From Selenomonadaceae bacterium (GTDB taxonomy: Bacteria; Bacillota; Negativicutes; Selenomonadales; Selenomonadaceae), in NCBI GenBank assembly GCA_017476425.1, contig JAFUZV010000047.1, forward strand, positions 1-64,000: DNA of 64,000 nt, given 5' to 3'. A program made the position numbers and the translations under genes. The notes below the pieces were generated by a model that ran no database searches, had not been told where the DNA came from, and was given only the letters and a program-made list of their open reading frames with translations. How positions within the stretch are numbered: the first letter of the stretch is position 1; every line of letters starts with the position of its first letter. This document shows, in pieces, positions 16,688 to 26,442 of the stretch.

Positions 16688-19444
16688 ATGAGTAATTCCG
16701 AAGAAGAGATCAGACAAGAATTTATCAGCAAGTTGAGAATTTCAAATGAAACGATCGAAAAAATTTTGAAAACTGATCCTGATGCTTTAGTTATTAATGG
16801 CGATGATCTCAGAAAACTTGAAGAATATCAAAAAATGAATCAAGCAATTTTGAAAAAACTTGAGAATAAAGAATTTACTGTTGCTGTCGTTGGACTTGAA
16901 AAAGCCGGTAAAAGTACGCTCGGTAATGCAATGATCAAACAAATGATCTTACCGGAATATGAAACACGTTGCACTTATACGACAACTGAAATTCGTTTTG
17001 GAAGTACTGACAATGCAACAGTGCACTTTTATAGCAATGCAGAATTTAATAACAGATTTAGAAGTATGCTCCGAGATTTAAACTTTCCTCAAGCTGATAA
17101 TGTAAGTTTTGCTACAATGACTTTGCAAGCCTTCAATACTTATTGGAATCAAGTGAAAATTGCAGCTGAAAACGATGAAAGATCAATAGAAGCCAGTTTA
17201 GTTAAAGATTATGATACTTCTACTGCTGCTGATATTAAACTTATGCTTTCACAAAAAAACGTAGTCGAAAAATTTCTTGGACACAAAGATTTAGATTTTG
17301 ATAGCACATATTGGAATCCAAAAGATAAATTTAATGACTTCAAACAATTTATAACGGGTATGACTGACGATAAAGGCGGACAAACTGCAAAACCTTATGC
17401 CGTGAAAAATGTTGTAGTTGAATCTACAGAACTTGATGGAATGGAAAATATTGTACTTTATGATGTGCCCGGCTTCGACTCACCAACTGAATTGCATAGA
17501 CGACAGACTGCAGAAATGTTGAAAAAGGCTGATGCTATAATTTTGGTTATGGATTTAAGTGTAAATTCGCGCCTTACGAAAACACATTTAGATGTATTGC
17601 GACAAAATCAAGATGAATATGGGATAAAACTTTCTGAAAAAGCCTTTATTTTTGGTAACCGTCTTGATCATTGCAAAAGCATTGACGAAGTTCATAGACG
17701 TATCAAACCTTTGATAAACGATTTCAAGAGAGAAAAAATTATAACTGAAGATCATTTTTTCTATGGATCAGCTCGTGCTTACCTTGAAAGAATTGGAAAA
17801 ATGTCATTTGACGATCTAGATAGTGCTTGTTTTACAAATATCGATAAATTGAAATTGCCTAATAGTGATGGTGTTGATGCACTTCACGAAGGAATGAAAT
17901 ATTATTACGATAATGATCGCTTTGCAGTCCTTCAACGCCGTGCTGAAGTTACCGTCACAAATACAAGAGACCTTTTAAAATCTATTCTTGAAAGTCACCG
18001 CAATGGCGAAATTAAAAATAGTGATTTACGTTCTGTGATCAAAATGAAAATTCAAAGTCGCCTTAGTACTTTTATAAAAGAATCACAGACTGTTACAATG
18101 GCTCACGTAAATAAAATTGATTATACGAAACCATTTACTACTGCAATGAAAGCAAGCATTGAAGATATTTATCCTTTGATTGATCCTACTTATATGACAC
18201 TTATTAAAGATGTTGAGACGAAAGCGGCGATCAATCCAAATGGAATTTATCCAACTTCTAAAGTTGATAATGGCGTTCGTGATGAATTGAAGAAAATTTT
18301 TATTGAAAATATCGTTTCACGAGCCTCACAACTTACAACTGAACATCAACAGGAACTTAGAAATAATTTAGTTGAAAAATTTTTAGAAATTATGGGAATG
18401 GAATCTCAAATTAAATCAGAAGACAAAGCCGCATTAGAAAAGTCCGTTAATGAACTCTTCGATCATATGTTAATTGAAGGCGGCGAAAATTGTAATTTTA
18501 ATCCACTTGTGGAGCGTTTCGTCACTTCAATAATTTTAACTCTGATACTTAATCCATTTGCTACGCCGGAACGCTTGCAGCAAATTCAAAAAACTTTTTC
18601 AGAATTAATTTCGCTTGCAATGTATTACAACATTCCGATGAAGGAAGAAAACGAATCAATAGATATGAACCTTGACGACATAGGCAAAGAGAGTTTTAAA
18701 TTTTTTGCAATGATCCTAGCGCACGAAGGTATAGAAGACGATTCAACAGAAGATGATTCAGAAGAATCTATTAACATAAAAAAATCTCTGGAAAATTTAT
18801 TTAACTCTCACAAAGGTATAATTACTAAAGGTGCTGCGCTTGCCGTCGATATTTTACCTATGGGTAAATGGGCTAAATTATTAATGAGAGCCGGGATTAA
18901 TTTAATGGACTCTCAAAACACTCAAAAACTTGATAATAAATTAAGAAATTTGTTTTCAAGCGATGATTGGATCAAATTCAATAAAGATCAACGTATCAAG
19001 GCGATTGAAAACGAAATAAATAATTGTGTTGCTGAAAAACGCAGAGAAAATAAACCTAATGAGAATGACGGAACTATTACATCTCAACTTAATGAACTTT
19101 ATGAATTAGCAAAAGATATCAGAAAAATGGACAATAAAGAAGATATGATAACTACACTTGATACAGATATAAAAATCTTGCGGAAGATCACAGAAAAAGC
19201 TGTTATAAATGCGATCGGGCTTGAGACAGCGTTTATTTCAGTTGTAACGAAAAATGTTGAACTCATTCGCAAGCACCTTGAAGAAGATGACGGCACAGAT
19301 CAATTTATAACGTGGATTGATGAAAACTCTGAAAAACTTATGCCTTCAAAATTCCAAACATTCATTGAGGAAGAACAGATCAGAAATAAACGAAATACTA
19401 TTGTCGAGGCAATTAGCGAATCAATGAAAACATTGACGGCTTAA
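16688..19444 (+). CDS. Bacterial dynamin-like GTPase
   Basis: A 918-residue large GTPase. The P-loop is GLEKAGKST at residues 69-77, the switch threonines are at 97-100, G3 is DVPG at 259-262 and G4 reads NRLD at 324-327. The long remainder is helical, with a hydrophobic stretch (FVTSIILTLILNP) and a second around VDILPMGKWAKLL that could touch membrane. Bacterial dynamins remodel membranes; some act in phage defence or envelope stress. The start overlaps the hisH region: the ATG is four bases after the hisH stop and its ribosome-binding site GGAAGG lies within hisH. No sign of a partner dynamin. The exact function is unknown. Confidence 0.85.
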   Translation: MSNSEEEIRQEFISKLRISNETIEKILKTDPDALVINGDDLRKLEEYQKMNQAILKKLENKEFTVAVVGLEKAGKSTLGNAMIKQMILPEYETRCTYTTTEIRFGSTDNATVHFYSNAEFNNRFRSMLRDLNFPQADNVSFATMTLQAFNTYWNQVKIAAENDERSIEASLVKDYDTSTAADIKLMLSQKNVVEKFLGHKDLDFDSTYWNPKDKFNDFKQFITGMTDDKGGQTAKPYAVKNVVVESTELDGMENIVLYDVPGFDSPTELHRRQTAEMLKKADAIILVMDLSVNSRLTKTHLDVLRQNQDEYGIKLSEKAFIFGNRLDHCKSIDEVHRRIKPLINDFKREKIITEDHFFYGSARAYLERIGKMSFDDLDSACFTNIDKLKLPNSDGVDALHEGMKYYYDNDRFAVLQRRAEVTVTNTRDLLKSILESHRNGEIKNSDLRSVIKMKIQSRLSTFIKESQTVTMAHVNKIDYTKPFTTAMKASIEDIYPLIDPTYMTLIKDVETKAAINPNGIYPTSKVDNGVRDELKKIFIENIVSRASQLTTEHQQELRNNLVEKFLEIMGMESQIKSEDKAALEKSVNELFDHMLIEGGENCNFNPLVERFVTSIILTLILNPFATPERLQQIQKTFSELISLAMYYNIPMKEENESIDMNLDDIGKESFKFFAMILAHEGIEDDSTEDDSEESINIKKSLENLFNSHKGIITKGAALAVDILPMGKWAKLLMRAGINLMDSQNTQKLDNKLRNLFSSDDWIKFNKDQRIKAIENEINNCVAEKRRENKPNENDGTITSQLNELYELAKDIRKMDNKEDMITTLDTDIKILRKITEKAVINAIGLETAFISVVTKNVELIRKHLEEDDGTDQFITWIDENSEKLMPSKFQTFIEEEQIRNKRNTIVEAISESMKTLTA

Positions 19445-19499
19445 AATAAATTTTTTTGATATTAGATTTGATTTTTATCAGAGGTGAGGCAAATAAATA

Positions 19500-20105
19500 A
19501 TGTTTAAGACAGAAGAAATTCAACGAATTATAAAAATTTGTCCGTCCGATTTTGAGGAACTTTTAAAAAATTTACAAATTACAATGCCGAATTTCGATCA
19601 AGATGATGAAAATAAAAGTTATGAAATTCTTGACGAATCGATCGAAAAAAATATTTGTGGACTGCTTAATAGTAACTCATTATCAGACGGCTATGAAAAA
19701 TTGCTTAGCAGAGGCGGAATTTCATTTGTATCAAACGATACAAGAAACGAAATGATCAAAAAAATTGTCAGCAGTCGTGAAAAGATTTTGCAAGGCGTTT
19801 CGATCAGTAACGATCAAAATTCTGATGAAGGCAATTCAGATTCTATTTTGTCACGTTTAATAATTTATACCGTGATTGTTACGATTTTTGAATTTGCTTT
19901 GAGTTTTGTTATTGATAATTTGAATTTGCCGGCATCAATCGCCGGTTTAGCACTTGGATTTTTGATCGCTGAGTTAATTCGTAAGAAGATGAGATCAAAA
20001 AAATCTCCTGCATCTGAAAAAAATTCATTGACGCAAAAACAAATTGAAAAGGCTTTAAAGATTTTGACTTTGATTGACAATATTTTTGAAAAGATCAAAT
20101 TATGA
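19500..20105 (+). CDS. Two-helix membrane protein following the dynamin-like gene
   Basis: A 201-residue protein I do not recognise. About 115 soluble residues precede two predicted membrane helices (LIIYTVIVTIFEFALSFVI, then ASIAGLALGFLIAEL). A basic stretch and a short charged C-terminal helix end it. It starts 55 bases after the dynamin-like gene with GAGGTGAGG upstream and shares its direction, so the two may form a unit in which this protein anchors or receives the GTPase. Partnership is inferred from position only. Confidence 0.7.
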   Translation: MFKTEEIQRIIKICPSDFEELLKNLQITMPNFDQDDENKSYEILDESIEKNICGLLNSNSLSDGYEKLLSRGGISFVSNDTRNEMIKKIVSSREKILQGVSISNDQNSDEGNSDSILSRLIIYTVIVTIFEFALSFVIDNLNLPASIAGLALGFLIAELIRKKMRSKKSPASEKNSLTQKQIEKALKILTLIDNIFEKIKL

Positions 20106-20322
20106 CATTAAAAAATTTTTTGGCGGTTCGATAATGTGCCGTCATATTTTTTTGAGATCAAAAGGATCAGCGATTTAAAAAAGATCAGTCGGACAGATTA
20201 TCTGAAACATTTGATATATTGGCGGCTTGTAAGTTGAAAAAGATTGTGATAAACTTATTACGATTTTATTTGCAATTATTTTTTCGATGATTTAAAAAAA
20301 TTTTTGTGAGGTGCATTTTAAT

Positions 20323-21048
20323 ATGATAGTTTTTCCGGCGATCGACATTAGAGGCGGCAAATGCGTTCGACTCTTTCAAGGCGATTTCAACAAAGAAACG
20401 GTATTTTCAAATAATCCGGAAGAGATGGCTCAACAATGGGAAGCGCAAGGCGCAAGTTATATTCACATTGTCGATCTTGACGGCGCAATAGCAGGCTCAC
20501 CTGTAAATATTTTTACGATCAAAAAAATTTTGGAGACAGTAAAAATTCCGATCGAAGTCGGCGGCGGAATTAGATCGATCGATGATATTTATGATCTTCT
20601 TGAAATGGGCGTTGATCGTGTGATTATGGGTAGCGCAGCGATTGATAATCCAAAACTTGTAAGACAAGCTGCAAGAGAATTTGAAGAGCGTGTTATTGTT
20701 GGTATTGATGCTAAAAATGGACGCGTTGCAGTTCACGGCTGGGACGATACAAGCGAAGTAACGGCGACGGAACTTGCAATGCGAATGGGTGATTATGGAA
20801 TAACGACAGTTATTTTCACTGATATTACACGTGACGGAACTTTGCAAGGTGTTAAGGCGGAATCATTTGCGAATATTGCGATCAGAAGTGGAATTTCAGT
20901 TATTGCATCCGGCGGTGTCGGATCGATCGACGATATAAAAGCACTCAAGAAGTACGAAAAAGATGGCGTTATCGGAGTCATTCTCGGTAAGTCGATTTAT
21001 ACCGGCAAAGTTGATTTGACTGAAGCAATTAAAGTTGCCGAAAATTAA
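20323..21048 (+). CDS. hisA: Phosphoribosylformimino-5-aminoimidazole carboxamide ribotide isomerase
   Basis: A 241-residue TIM barrel beginning MIVFPAIDIRGGKCVRLFQG, with the first catalytic Asp in AIDIRGG, phosphate loops VGGGIRS and ASGGVGS, and the second catalytic Asp in FTDITRDGT. It catalyses the fourth step of histidine synthesis. The ATG at 20323 is used because GTGAGGTG precedes it. A gap of 217 bases separates it from the upstream membrane protein gene; a weak promoter candidate (TTGAAA at 20234, TATTAC at 20256) lies there, so hisA-hisF may be transcribed on their own. Confidence 0.97.
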   Translation: MIVFPAIDIRGGKCVRLFQGDFNKETVFSNNPEEMAQQWEAQGASYIHIVDLDGAIAGSPVNIFTIKKILETVKIPIEVGGGIRSIDDIYDLLEMGVDRVIMGSAAIDNPKLVRQAAREFEERVIVGIDAKNGRVAVHGWDDTSEVTATELAMRMGDYGITTVIFTDITRDGTLQGVKAESFANIAIRSGISVIASGGVGSIDDIKALKKYEKDGVIGVILGKSIYTGKVDLTEAIKVAEN

Positions 21049-21069
21049 TTTAATGGCGGTGAATTTTAA

Positions 21070-21837
21070 TTGTTGACGAAGAGAATTATTCCTTGTCTTG
21101 ATGTTAAAGATGGTCGCGTTGTCAAAGGAACTAATTTTGTTGGCTTGAGAGATGCCGGTGATCCGATTGAACTTGCAAAGAAATATGATGATGAACGTGC
21201 AGATGAATTAGTTTTTTTGGATATAACAGCATCACACGAGAAACGAGGAACGATCGTTGAGATCGCAAAAAATTGTGCGTCGCAAGTTTTCATACCGTTT
21301 ACAGTTGGCGGCGGAATTAGAACAGTTGATGATATGAGATCGATTTTAAAAGCCGGTGCTGATAAAATTTCAGTCAACAGTGCAGCGGTTAAAAATCCTG
21401 AAATAATTCGTGAAGGTGCAAAAAAATTCGGTAGTCAGTGCATAGTTTTAGCCGTCGATGCAAAACGTATTGAAGGTGAAAAAAATCTTCGTTGGGAAGT
21501 TTTCATTAATGGCGGAAGAAAACCGACAGGGATCGATTGTCTTGAATGGATCAGAAAAGCTGTTGATCTCGGAGCCGGTGAAATTCTTTTAACAAGTATG
21601 GATGCTGACGGCACAAAAGACGGTTATGACATTGAATTAAATCGTGTTGTCTCTGAAGCGGTTAATGTTCCTGTGATCGCGTCCGGCGGTGCAGGTGAAC
21701 TTGAACATTTTTACAAAGTTCTTACTGAAGGCAAGGCTGATGCAGTTTTAGCAGCGTCAGTGTTTCATTATGGAAAATATACTATCAGACAAGTTAAAGA
21801 TTATTTGAAATCTCGTGGCGTTGAAGTGAGATTTTAG
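21070..21837 (+). CDS. hisF: Imidazole glycerol phosphate synthase cyclase subunit
   Basis: A 255-residue TIM barrel starting [20 protein letters not shown] at tandem TTG codons. Catalytic Asp residues are in CLDVKDG and SMDADGT, phosphate-binding loops in VGGGIRT and ASGGAGE. With HisH it makes imidazole glycerol phosphate and AICAR. It follows hisA after 21 bases and ends at a strong terminator; hisI is not present next to it. Confidence 0.98.
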   Translation: MLTKRIIPCLDVKDGRVVKGTNFVGLRDAGDPIELAKKYDDERADELVFLDITASHEKRGTIVEIAKNCASQVFIPFTVGGGIRTVDDMRSILKAGADKISVNSAAVKNPEIIREGAKKFGSQCIVLAVDAKRIEGEKNLRWEVFINGGRKPTGIDCLEWIRKAVDLGAGEILLTSMDADGTKDGYDIELNRVVSEAVNVPVIASGGAGELEHFYKVLTEGKADAVLAASVFHYGKYTIRQVKDYLKSRGVEVRF

Positions 21838-21856
21838 CAATTCATATAAATTAAAA

Positions 21857-21893
21857 AAGCTGTCAAGATTAATTTCAGACAGCTTATTTTATT
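21857..21893 (+). terminator. Rho-independent terminator after hisF
   Basis: AAGCTGTC at 21857-21864 pairs perfectly with GACAGCTT at 21878-21885, followed by a T-rich tract. Confidence 0.9.
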
Positions 21894-21974
21894 AATTTTA
21901 ATTTTGATCATTGAAAGGTATTTTTCATTCGTTATCGAAATGTCAAAAAAATTTTTCTAATCGAGGTGAATAAA

Positions 21975-23537
21975 ATGAATGAACAAAATACCATTGCATT
22001 TTTGATCAAACAGCTTTTAACGAAAGTATTTCAACTTGTCGTTGTAATGGTTGCCGTTGTGATGATCAGTTTGTACTTATTCACGAGTTACACGGCGGTT
22101 GTTAATGAAGCCGGAATTGTTCGCGGCGGCAGTCAGAGAGTTGTCAAGCAAGTTTTAGCCGGTGCAGATGCATCGAAAGCAACTGAACGTGTAGAAGGTC
22201 TTTTGAAAAAACTTGACGGAGCAATTCTTCTCGGTGGATTCTCAAGCAGTCGTGATAAAGTTGAGGCTTATTGGCAAAACAGTATTAAACCCGAAATTAA
22301 TAATTATCAAACAACAAAGGACTCATCAAAACTTTTAGCAAACAGCGAAACATATTTTGAATTGACAAATGAAATGGTCGACAAAGCACAAACAATGGTT
22401 GATATTATGGCGTATCTTCTTTACATATTGTTGATTGCTTTTGCGATCGTCACCGGTGTATTTCTGAAAAAAGTTAATCATATCTTTGAAGAAAGAGTTG
22501 TTGATCCGCTCGGTGCACTTGAAGGCAGTGTTAATAAACTCAGTCAAGGTTATCTTTCGCAGAAATTTAATTATAATCGAAGTGATGAGATCGGTGCATT
22601 GTATGATCTTCTTAATAAAATGCGTGTCGTCTTGTTAGGTTACGTGCAAGACATTGAAGAGAATTTGAAAACAATGGCAAGCGGTGATCTTGTAAAATCA
22701 ACTTCAATGAAATATATCGGTGATTTTGCGGCGATTCAAACGAATCTTGAATACATTCGTCAATCACTTTGTAACGAAATTCAATCAATGGGCGGCTTAG
22801 CTGATAAAGTTGCAGAAAGTGCCGGTGAAGTTTCTCAAGTTTCACATTCACTTGCAGAAGGCGCAATGAGTCAAACAGAAAGTATTCAAAAATTGCAGAC
22901 AAAAATTACTGAAACTATGGAGCAAAATTCAAAAGTTGATACTTTCGTTAATGATGCAATGAGATCGACAGCGGACACCGTTAAAAGTATTGAAAGCAGT
23001 CGTGAATTGATGAATAAAGTTGTTGAGGCGATGAATGATATTTCTAAAACGTCTGAAGAAATTAATTCAATTCTCGGTGCGCTTGAAGAGATCACAGCAC
23101 AAACAAATTTATTATCGCTTAATGCGTCGATCGAAGCAGCTCGTGCAGGTGAAGCCGGAAAAGGTTTTGCGGTTGTCGCTGATGAAGTTAGAAAACTTGC
23201 TGAACAGTCTGCACAATCAACACAAAACATTCAAGAGTTGATCAAAAATGCACTTGCAAGTATTGAACGTGGCACCGGCGTTGTTGACATTGCGGCAAGT
23301 TCTTTGTCAGGAATCACGGAGAATACTGAGGCGGTAACTAAAATTATTAATAAACTTAGTGAACAAAGTAAATATCAGCAAACGCAAATGGAACAAGTTA
23401 ATTCGTTATCGCAAACAATTTTGAGTGTTGTAACTGATAATTCAGCAGTGAGTGAACAGAGTGCAGCGGCGGCGGCGGAACTTTCCGGCTACTCTGATTC
23501 ATTTAAATCAAGCGTTGGAAAATTTAAAACGAATTAA
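21975..23537 (+). CDS. Methyl-accepting chemotaxis protein
   Basis: A 520-residue transducer. Two membrane helices (about residues 15-40 and 140-160) bracket a roughly 100-residue external domain. Its opening [17 protein letters not shown] resembles the PilJ/type IV-pilus transducer sensor. A HAMP domain follows, then the signalling domain with the hairpin tip [20 protein letters not shown] and [18 protein letters not shown]. No CheR-tethering pentapeptide is at the C-terminus. The ATG at 21975 follows GAGGTGA. It stands alone with a terminator on both sides; no che genes are nearby. Confidence 0.95.
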   Translation: MNEQNTIAFLIKQLLTKVFQLVVVMVAVVMISLYLFTSYTAVVNEAGIVRGGSQRVVKQVLAGADASKATERVEGLLKKLDGAILLGGFSSSRDKVEAYWQNSIKPEINNYQTTKDSSKLLANSETYFELTNEMVDKAQTMVDIMAYLLYILLIAFAIVTGVFLKKVNHIFEERVVDPLGALEGSVNKLSQGYLSQKFNYNRSDEIGALYDLLNKMRVVLLGYVQDIEENLKTMASGDLVKSTSMKYIGDFAAIQTNLEYIRQSLCNEIQSMGGLADKVAESAGEVSQVSHSLAEGAMSQTESIQKLQTKITETMEQNSKVDTFVNDAMRSTADTVKSIESSRELMNKVVEAMNDISKTSEEINSILGALEEITAQTNLLSLNASIEAARAGEAGKGFAVVADEVRKLAEQSAQSTQNIQELIKNALASIERGTGVVDIAASSLSGITENTEAVTKIINKLSEQSKYQQTQMEQVNSLSQTILSVVTDNSAVSEQSAAAAAELSGYSDSFKSSVGKFKTN

Positions 23538-23550
23538 TAACAAAAAAATT

Positions 23551-23579
23551 TGAGCAATCAATTTGATCGCTCATTTTTT
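23551..23579 (+). terminator. Bidirectional terminator between the chemoreceptor and the flagellin-like gene
   Basis: TGAGC at 23551-23555 pairs with GCTCA at 23569-23573; an inner ATCA/TGAT stem extends it across one mismatch. T-runs follow on both strands, suiting the two convergent genes. Confidence 0.75.
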
Positions 23580-23599
23580 ATTACGATTTATCAAAACTT

Positions 23600-25519
23600 T
23601 TAAATGAAATTATCTCTCATAATACGATTGTCCATTATAATATTATTTGTATTTGTGTTATGGTTATTTATATTATTACCTATAAAGCGTTGAATATAAG
23701 AATTAACGTTAGACAATTCACTTTGAATTTGAGAAAGTGCGCCTTCAATTACTCGTAAGGCTATAGAGGCATTTCGTTGTGACAATATATCAATAGAATT
23801 AAGTCTTCTATTTGAAGCACCTTTGATAATATCCATAAAATCATTTTGCGAAGTATTATTTCCAAAGTAAGAATCATATCTTTGCTGATCGAATGGATTT
23901 AAAAATCTTCCTTGCGGAGAAATTAAATTGCTTGTGCCGAGATTTTTTGTATTTACGTTTAAGAAGTAAATATTTATGATAGGTTGTTGATTAGTTACAT
24001 TATCATTAACAGGACGAATTGAAGGATAAATATTATTATTGTGTGGAGGAAAATTATTATTATTTGGACGAAAATCCATAGGTTTAAGATGACCGTCAAA
24101 TGGCAAATTATTTTGCGTTGATGGAAATTCATTTTGAGAAGGTGAAGAATTTAAATTTTGGCGTGCATCGGCGGACATTCCATCAGAAGAAACATTAGCA
24201 GTATTTTGACCGACGTATTGAGTCAAGCCTGAGAAATTAAAAGTAGGTGTTGTAACAGTTGCACCATTAATTGCATTTTCAAAAGTTGGATTATCGCCTA
24301 TATAGAATTGACTCAAACCTTTTTGAATACTACTCAAATATCCGGCAGGTTTAATAGAATTTGAAGTAACATAAGTATTTCCGTTATTATCGACATAAGT
24401 ATATAAACCGCCGGGACGTTGAATAAACATTCTAGGTTCATCTTCTGAATTTTGAGGATAAGCATCAAAATTATATTCAAGTCTAATTTTGCTGGTAAGA
24501 ATACCTGCAGGTTGTCCACTTGTATTAAAATTGACTGTAAATGAGGACACTAAAGTATCTTCATTATCAATAAAAGATACACGAGTATAAGTACCGTCTT
24601 CTTCCTTAATGTAAGAATAAACTGGAGCATAAGAAGTATGAATAGAGCCGTCTAATGCCGGTGATGTTCCGGCAGTTGTCAAACTTGAAAGTGAAGCTAC
24701 CCAAGTATTAGCAGCGGTTTTTTCAAGACTAATCGGAATGTTATGAGCCATACCTTGAGAATCATAAACTTGAATATTGGTTGATTGTGGAACGGAATGA
24801 CCAACAGTAAATCTTCCATCTGTAACAGTCATAGTTGATCCATCAGTCAAAGTTAATACAGAGTAAGTACCTTTTCCTACTTTAATAGATGAACCATAAG
24901 TAGTTAAATCATCGATTGCAGTTATTATCGGCTCATTAGCGTTAAGATTTCCAGAAAAAGTGATCTCTCTTGTAGATATTGCCCCCGGAATTTTATCTGT
25001 CATATCAGTAGGTTTTTCGAGTTTATTGATGGAGCCGGTATTTTGGATTTTTGAATTAGAACTATCGACAGATTGAACGTTGACTTGATTAATTCTGTAA
25101 CGCGAATTGCCTTCAGAAACGATCATACCATTCCAACTCATATTGTTTGCACTATCATCAATTTTTCCCAATGTTCCATAAAAATCAGTTTGAAAGAAAC
25201 CTCTTGCATCGTCAGTTTGCATTTGATCAGCGGCTCTAGATGCAAGGTCTTTTAGGTTACCAATATATTGAGAAATTTTGCGAAGATTACTTTGAGCATT
25301 TTGCAACAGCGTCGAAAGATTTTGGACGTTATTAGTTTTCGGTTGAGAAGGCTGAAGTTCGCGTCTCATTTGCTCTTGAATAGCATAATAAGGACTGTCA
25401 AGCGGTGAAAAATCATCTCTTCTATTAAGCGGAGAATTACTATTTGATCTGCCATCAGTCTTCTTTGAACTAGTGTTTGACAATAAATCTAAGAATGGAT
25501 TATTAAATTGAACTGCCAT
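23600..25519 (-). CDS. Flagellin/hook-protein chimera-like secreted filament protein
   Basis: A 639-residue protein. Residues 68-135 resemble the flagellin D1 helices (NAQSNLRKISQYIGNLKDLA, then DDSANNMSWNGMIV). A C-terminal helix (SQRNASIALRVIEGALSQIQ) resembles the flagellin C-terminus. Between them, residues about 184-340 look like the FlgE hook D2 domain (ITFSGNLNANEP, NIQVYDSQGMAHNIP, ANTWVASL). The usual flagellin D0 start is missing; instead there is a ~60-residue polar, Asn/Ser-rich leader. A second Asn-rich low-complexity stretch precedes the C-terminal helix. Start ATG with GAGGTG. It has a consensus promoter and stands alone, with no flagellar genes around it. Assignment is by pattern and needs a structure prediction. 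Confidence 0.6.
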   Translation of the reverse strand: MAVQFNNPFLDLLSNTSSKKTDGRSNSNSPLNRRDDFSPLDSPYYAIQEQMRRELQPSQPKTNNVQNLSTLLQNAQSNLRKISQYIGNLKDLASRAADQMQTDDARGFFQTDFYGTLGKIDDSANNMSWNGMIVSEGNSRYRINQVNVQSVDSSNSKIQNTGSINKLEKPTDMTDKIPGAISTREITFSGNLNANEPIITAIDDLTTYGSSIKVGKGTYSVLTLTDGSTMTVTDGRFTVGHSVPQSTNIQVYDSQGMAHNIPISLEKTAANTWVASLSSLTTAGTSPALDGSIHTSYAPVYSYIKEEDGTYTRVSFIDNEDTLVSSFTVNFNTSGQPAGILTSKIRLEYNFDAYPQNSEDEPRMFIQRPGGLYTYVDNNGNTYVTSNSIKPAGYLSSIQKGLSQFYIGDNPTFENAINGATVTTPTFNFSGLTQYVGQNTANVSSDGMSADARQNLNSSPSQNEFPSTQNNLPFDGHLKPMDFRPNNNNFPPHNNNIYPSIRPVNDNVTNQQPIINIYFLNVNTKNLGTSNLISPQGRFLNPFDQQRYDSYFGNNTSQNDFMDIIKGASNRRLNSIDILSQRNASIALRVIEGALSQIQSELSNVNSYIQRFIGNNINNHNTNTNNIIMDNRIMRDNFI

Positions 25520-25556
25520 AAAATTCACCTCTTATCTTTTTTTAAAAAGTAATTTC

Positions 25557-25585
25557 ATTATAAATTTACGATTTTTGTTTGTCAA
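25557..25585 (-). promoter_or_regulatory. Consensus sigma-70 promoter of the flagellin-like gene
   Basis: On the minus strand TTGACA (25585-25580), a 17-base spacer and TATAAT (25562-25557): both boxes match consensus exactly. Strong housekeeping expression is expected, not a flagellar sigma-28 promoter. Confidence 0.9.
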
Positions 25586-25612
25586 TAATATTTTTTTTAC
25601 TTGAAATTATCA

Positions 25613-26323
25613 TTAATCGATACTTTTTCTTGTAATGATTGTTGAGAGATAATTTAATTGATCGTCTTTGTGATCGCTAATGTCTGAAATGATTTTTTCA
25701 TCAGGCAAGCCGCAACGACTAACTAATTTTGCTTGCCACGCCATATTATGATTTTCGAGAGTGTCGACGATCTGATCAAAATTTTTATAAACCTTCATCA
25801 AAACTGAAGTATCAGCTTTATCAAGAATTTCATCAATCTTGTTGAGATCAGCGGTTGCAGGAATAATCGACAAAATTTCATTGCCGAAAGCGATCGGCTG
25901 TCCGATTCGTGAGGCAATCGCTAAGAATGCCGGAACGCCCGGTATCGTTTCAATATTAATTTTCTCTTCGCTGAGTAATTTAAAAATATAAATATAAGTG
26001 CTGTAAAACATTGGATCGCCTAAAGTTAAGAATGCGACATTTTTTTTAGCTTGAAGAATTTTTATAATCTCTTCTTTGTTTGAAATGAAAATTTCCGGTG
26101 ACTCTGCAAAATCCTTGACCATAGGGAAAACTTGATATATGATCTCAACGTCAGCTTTCAAATAAGGTCTTGCGATCTCAAGTGCAACGCTGCCATCTTT
26201 CTTTTCAGTCTTCGGCGCAATGATCACGTCAACATTTTTGATCGCCTTGATCGCTTTAACTGTCAATAAGTCCGGATCGCCCGGACCGACTCCAATTCCA
26301 TAAAAAGTTCCCAGCTTTGTCAT
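25613..26323 (-). CDS. cbiL: Precorrin-2/cobalt-factor II C20-methyltransferase
   Basis: A 236-residue tetrapyrrole methylase. The N-terminal GVGPGDPDLLTVKA, the middle LTLGDPMFYST and the block IPGVPAFLAIASRIGQPI are the family marks of CbiL/CobI. It methylates C20 of the corrin precursor with AdoMet. In an anaerobe the cobalt-first route, hence CbiL, is likelier. ATG at 26323 is preferred to a TTG nine bases upstream because AAAGG is ten bases from it. The other cobalamin gene here, cbiA, is 18 kb away, so the pathway is dispersed. Confidence 0.93.
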   Translation of the reverse strand: MTKLGTFYGIGVGPGDPDLLTVKAIKAIKNVDVIIAPKTEKKDGSVALEIARPYLKADVEIIYQVFPMVKDFAESPEIFISNKEEIIKILQAKKNVAFLTLGDPMFYSTYIYIFKLLSEEKINIETIPGVPAFLAIASRIGQPIAFGNEILSIIPATADLNKIDEILDKADTSVLMKVYKNFDQIVDTLENHNMAWQAKLVSRCGLPDEKIISDISDHKDDQLNYLSTIITRKSID

Positions 26324-26351
26324 TTTAATCAAACCTTTCTATATTAATTTA

Positions 26352-26379
26352 GAATGTAGAATGCAGAATGTAGAATTTA
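26352..26379 (+). repeat. Heptanucleotide tandem repeat, GAATGYA family, intergenic
   Basis: Units GAATGTA, GAATGCA, GAATGTA, then GAATTTA, preceded by AATTTA. It lies between the divergent cbiL gene and the 26443 gene. Confidence 0.88.
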
Positions 26380-26389
26380 AAATAAATTT

Positions 26390-26417
26390 CTCAGCCTTCA
26401 GCCCTTCGACCTCAGCC
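26390..26417 (+). repeat. Degenerate heptanucleotide repeat, second type
   Basis: Seven-base units CTCAGCC, TTCAGCC, CTTCGAC, CTCAGCC in series, ten bases after the GAATGYA repeat. One unit is degenerate. Confidence 0.6.
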
Positions 26418-26442
26418 TTAATTTTGATTAGAGGAGAAAATT

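Noticed and set aside
20106-20322. Possible terminator or riboswitch in the gap before hisA
   Set aside because: A TGAC/GTCA pairing was tried, but no continuous stem with a T-run could be made, and no known riboswitch core was seen.
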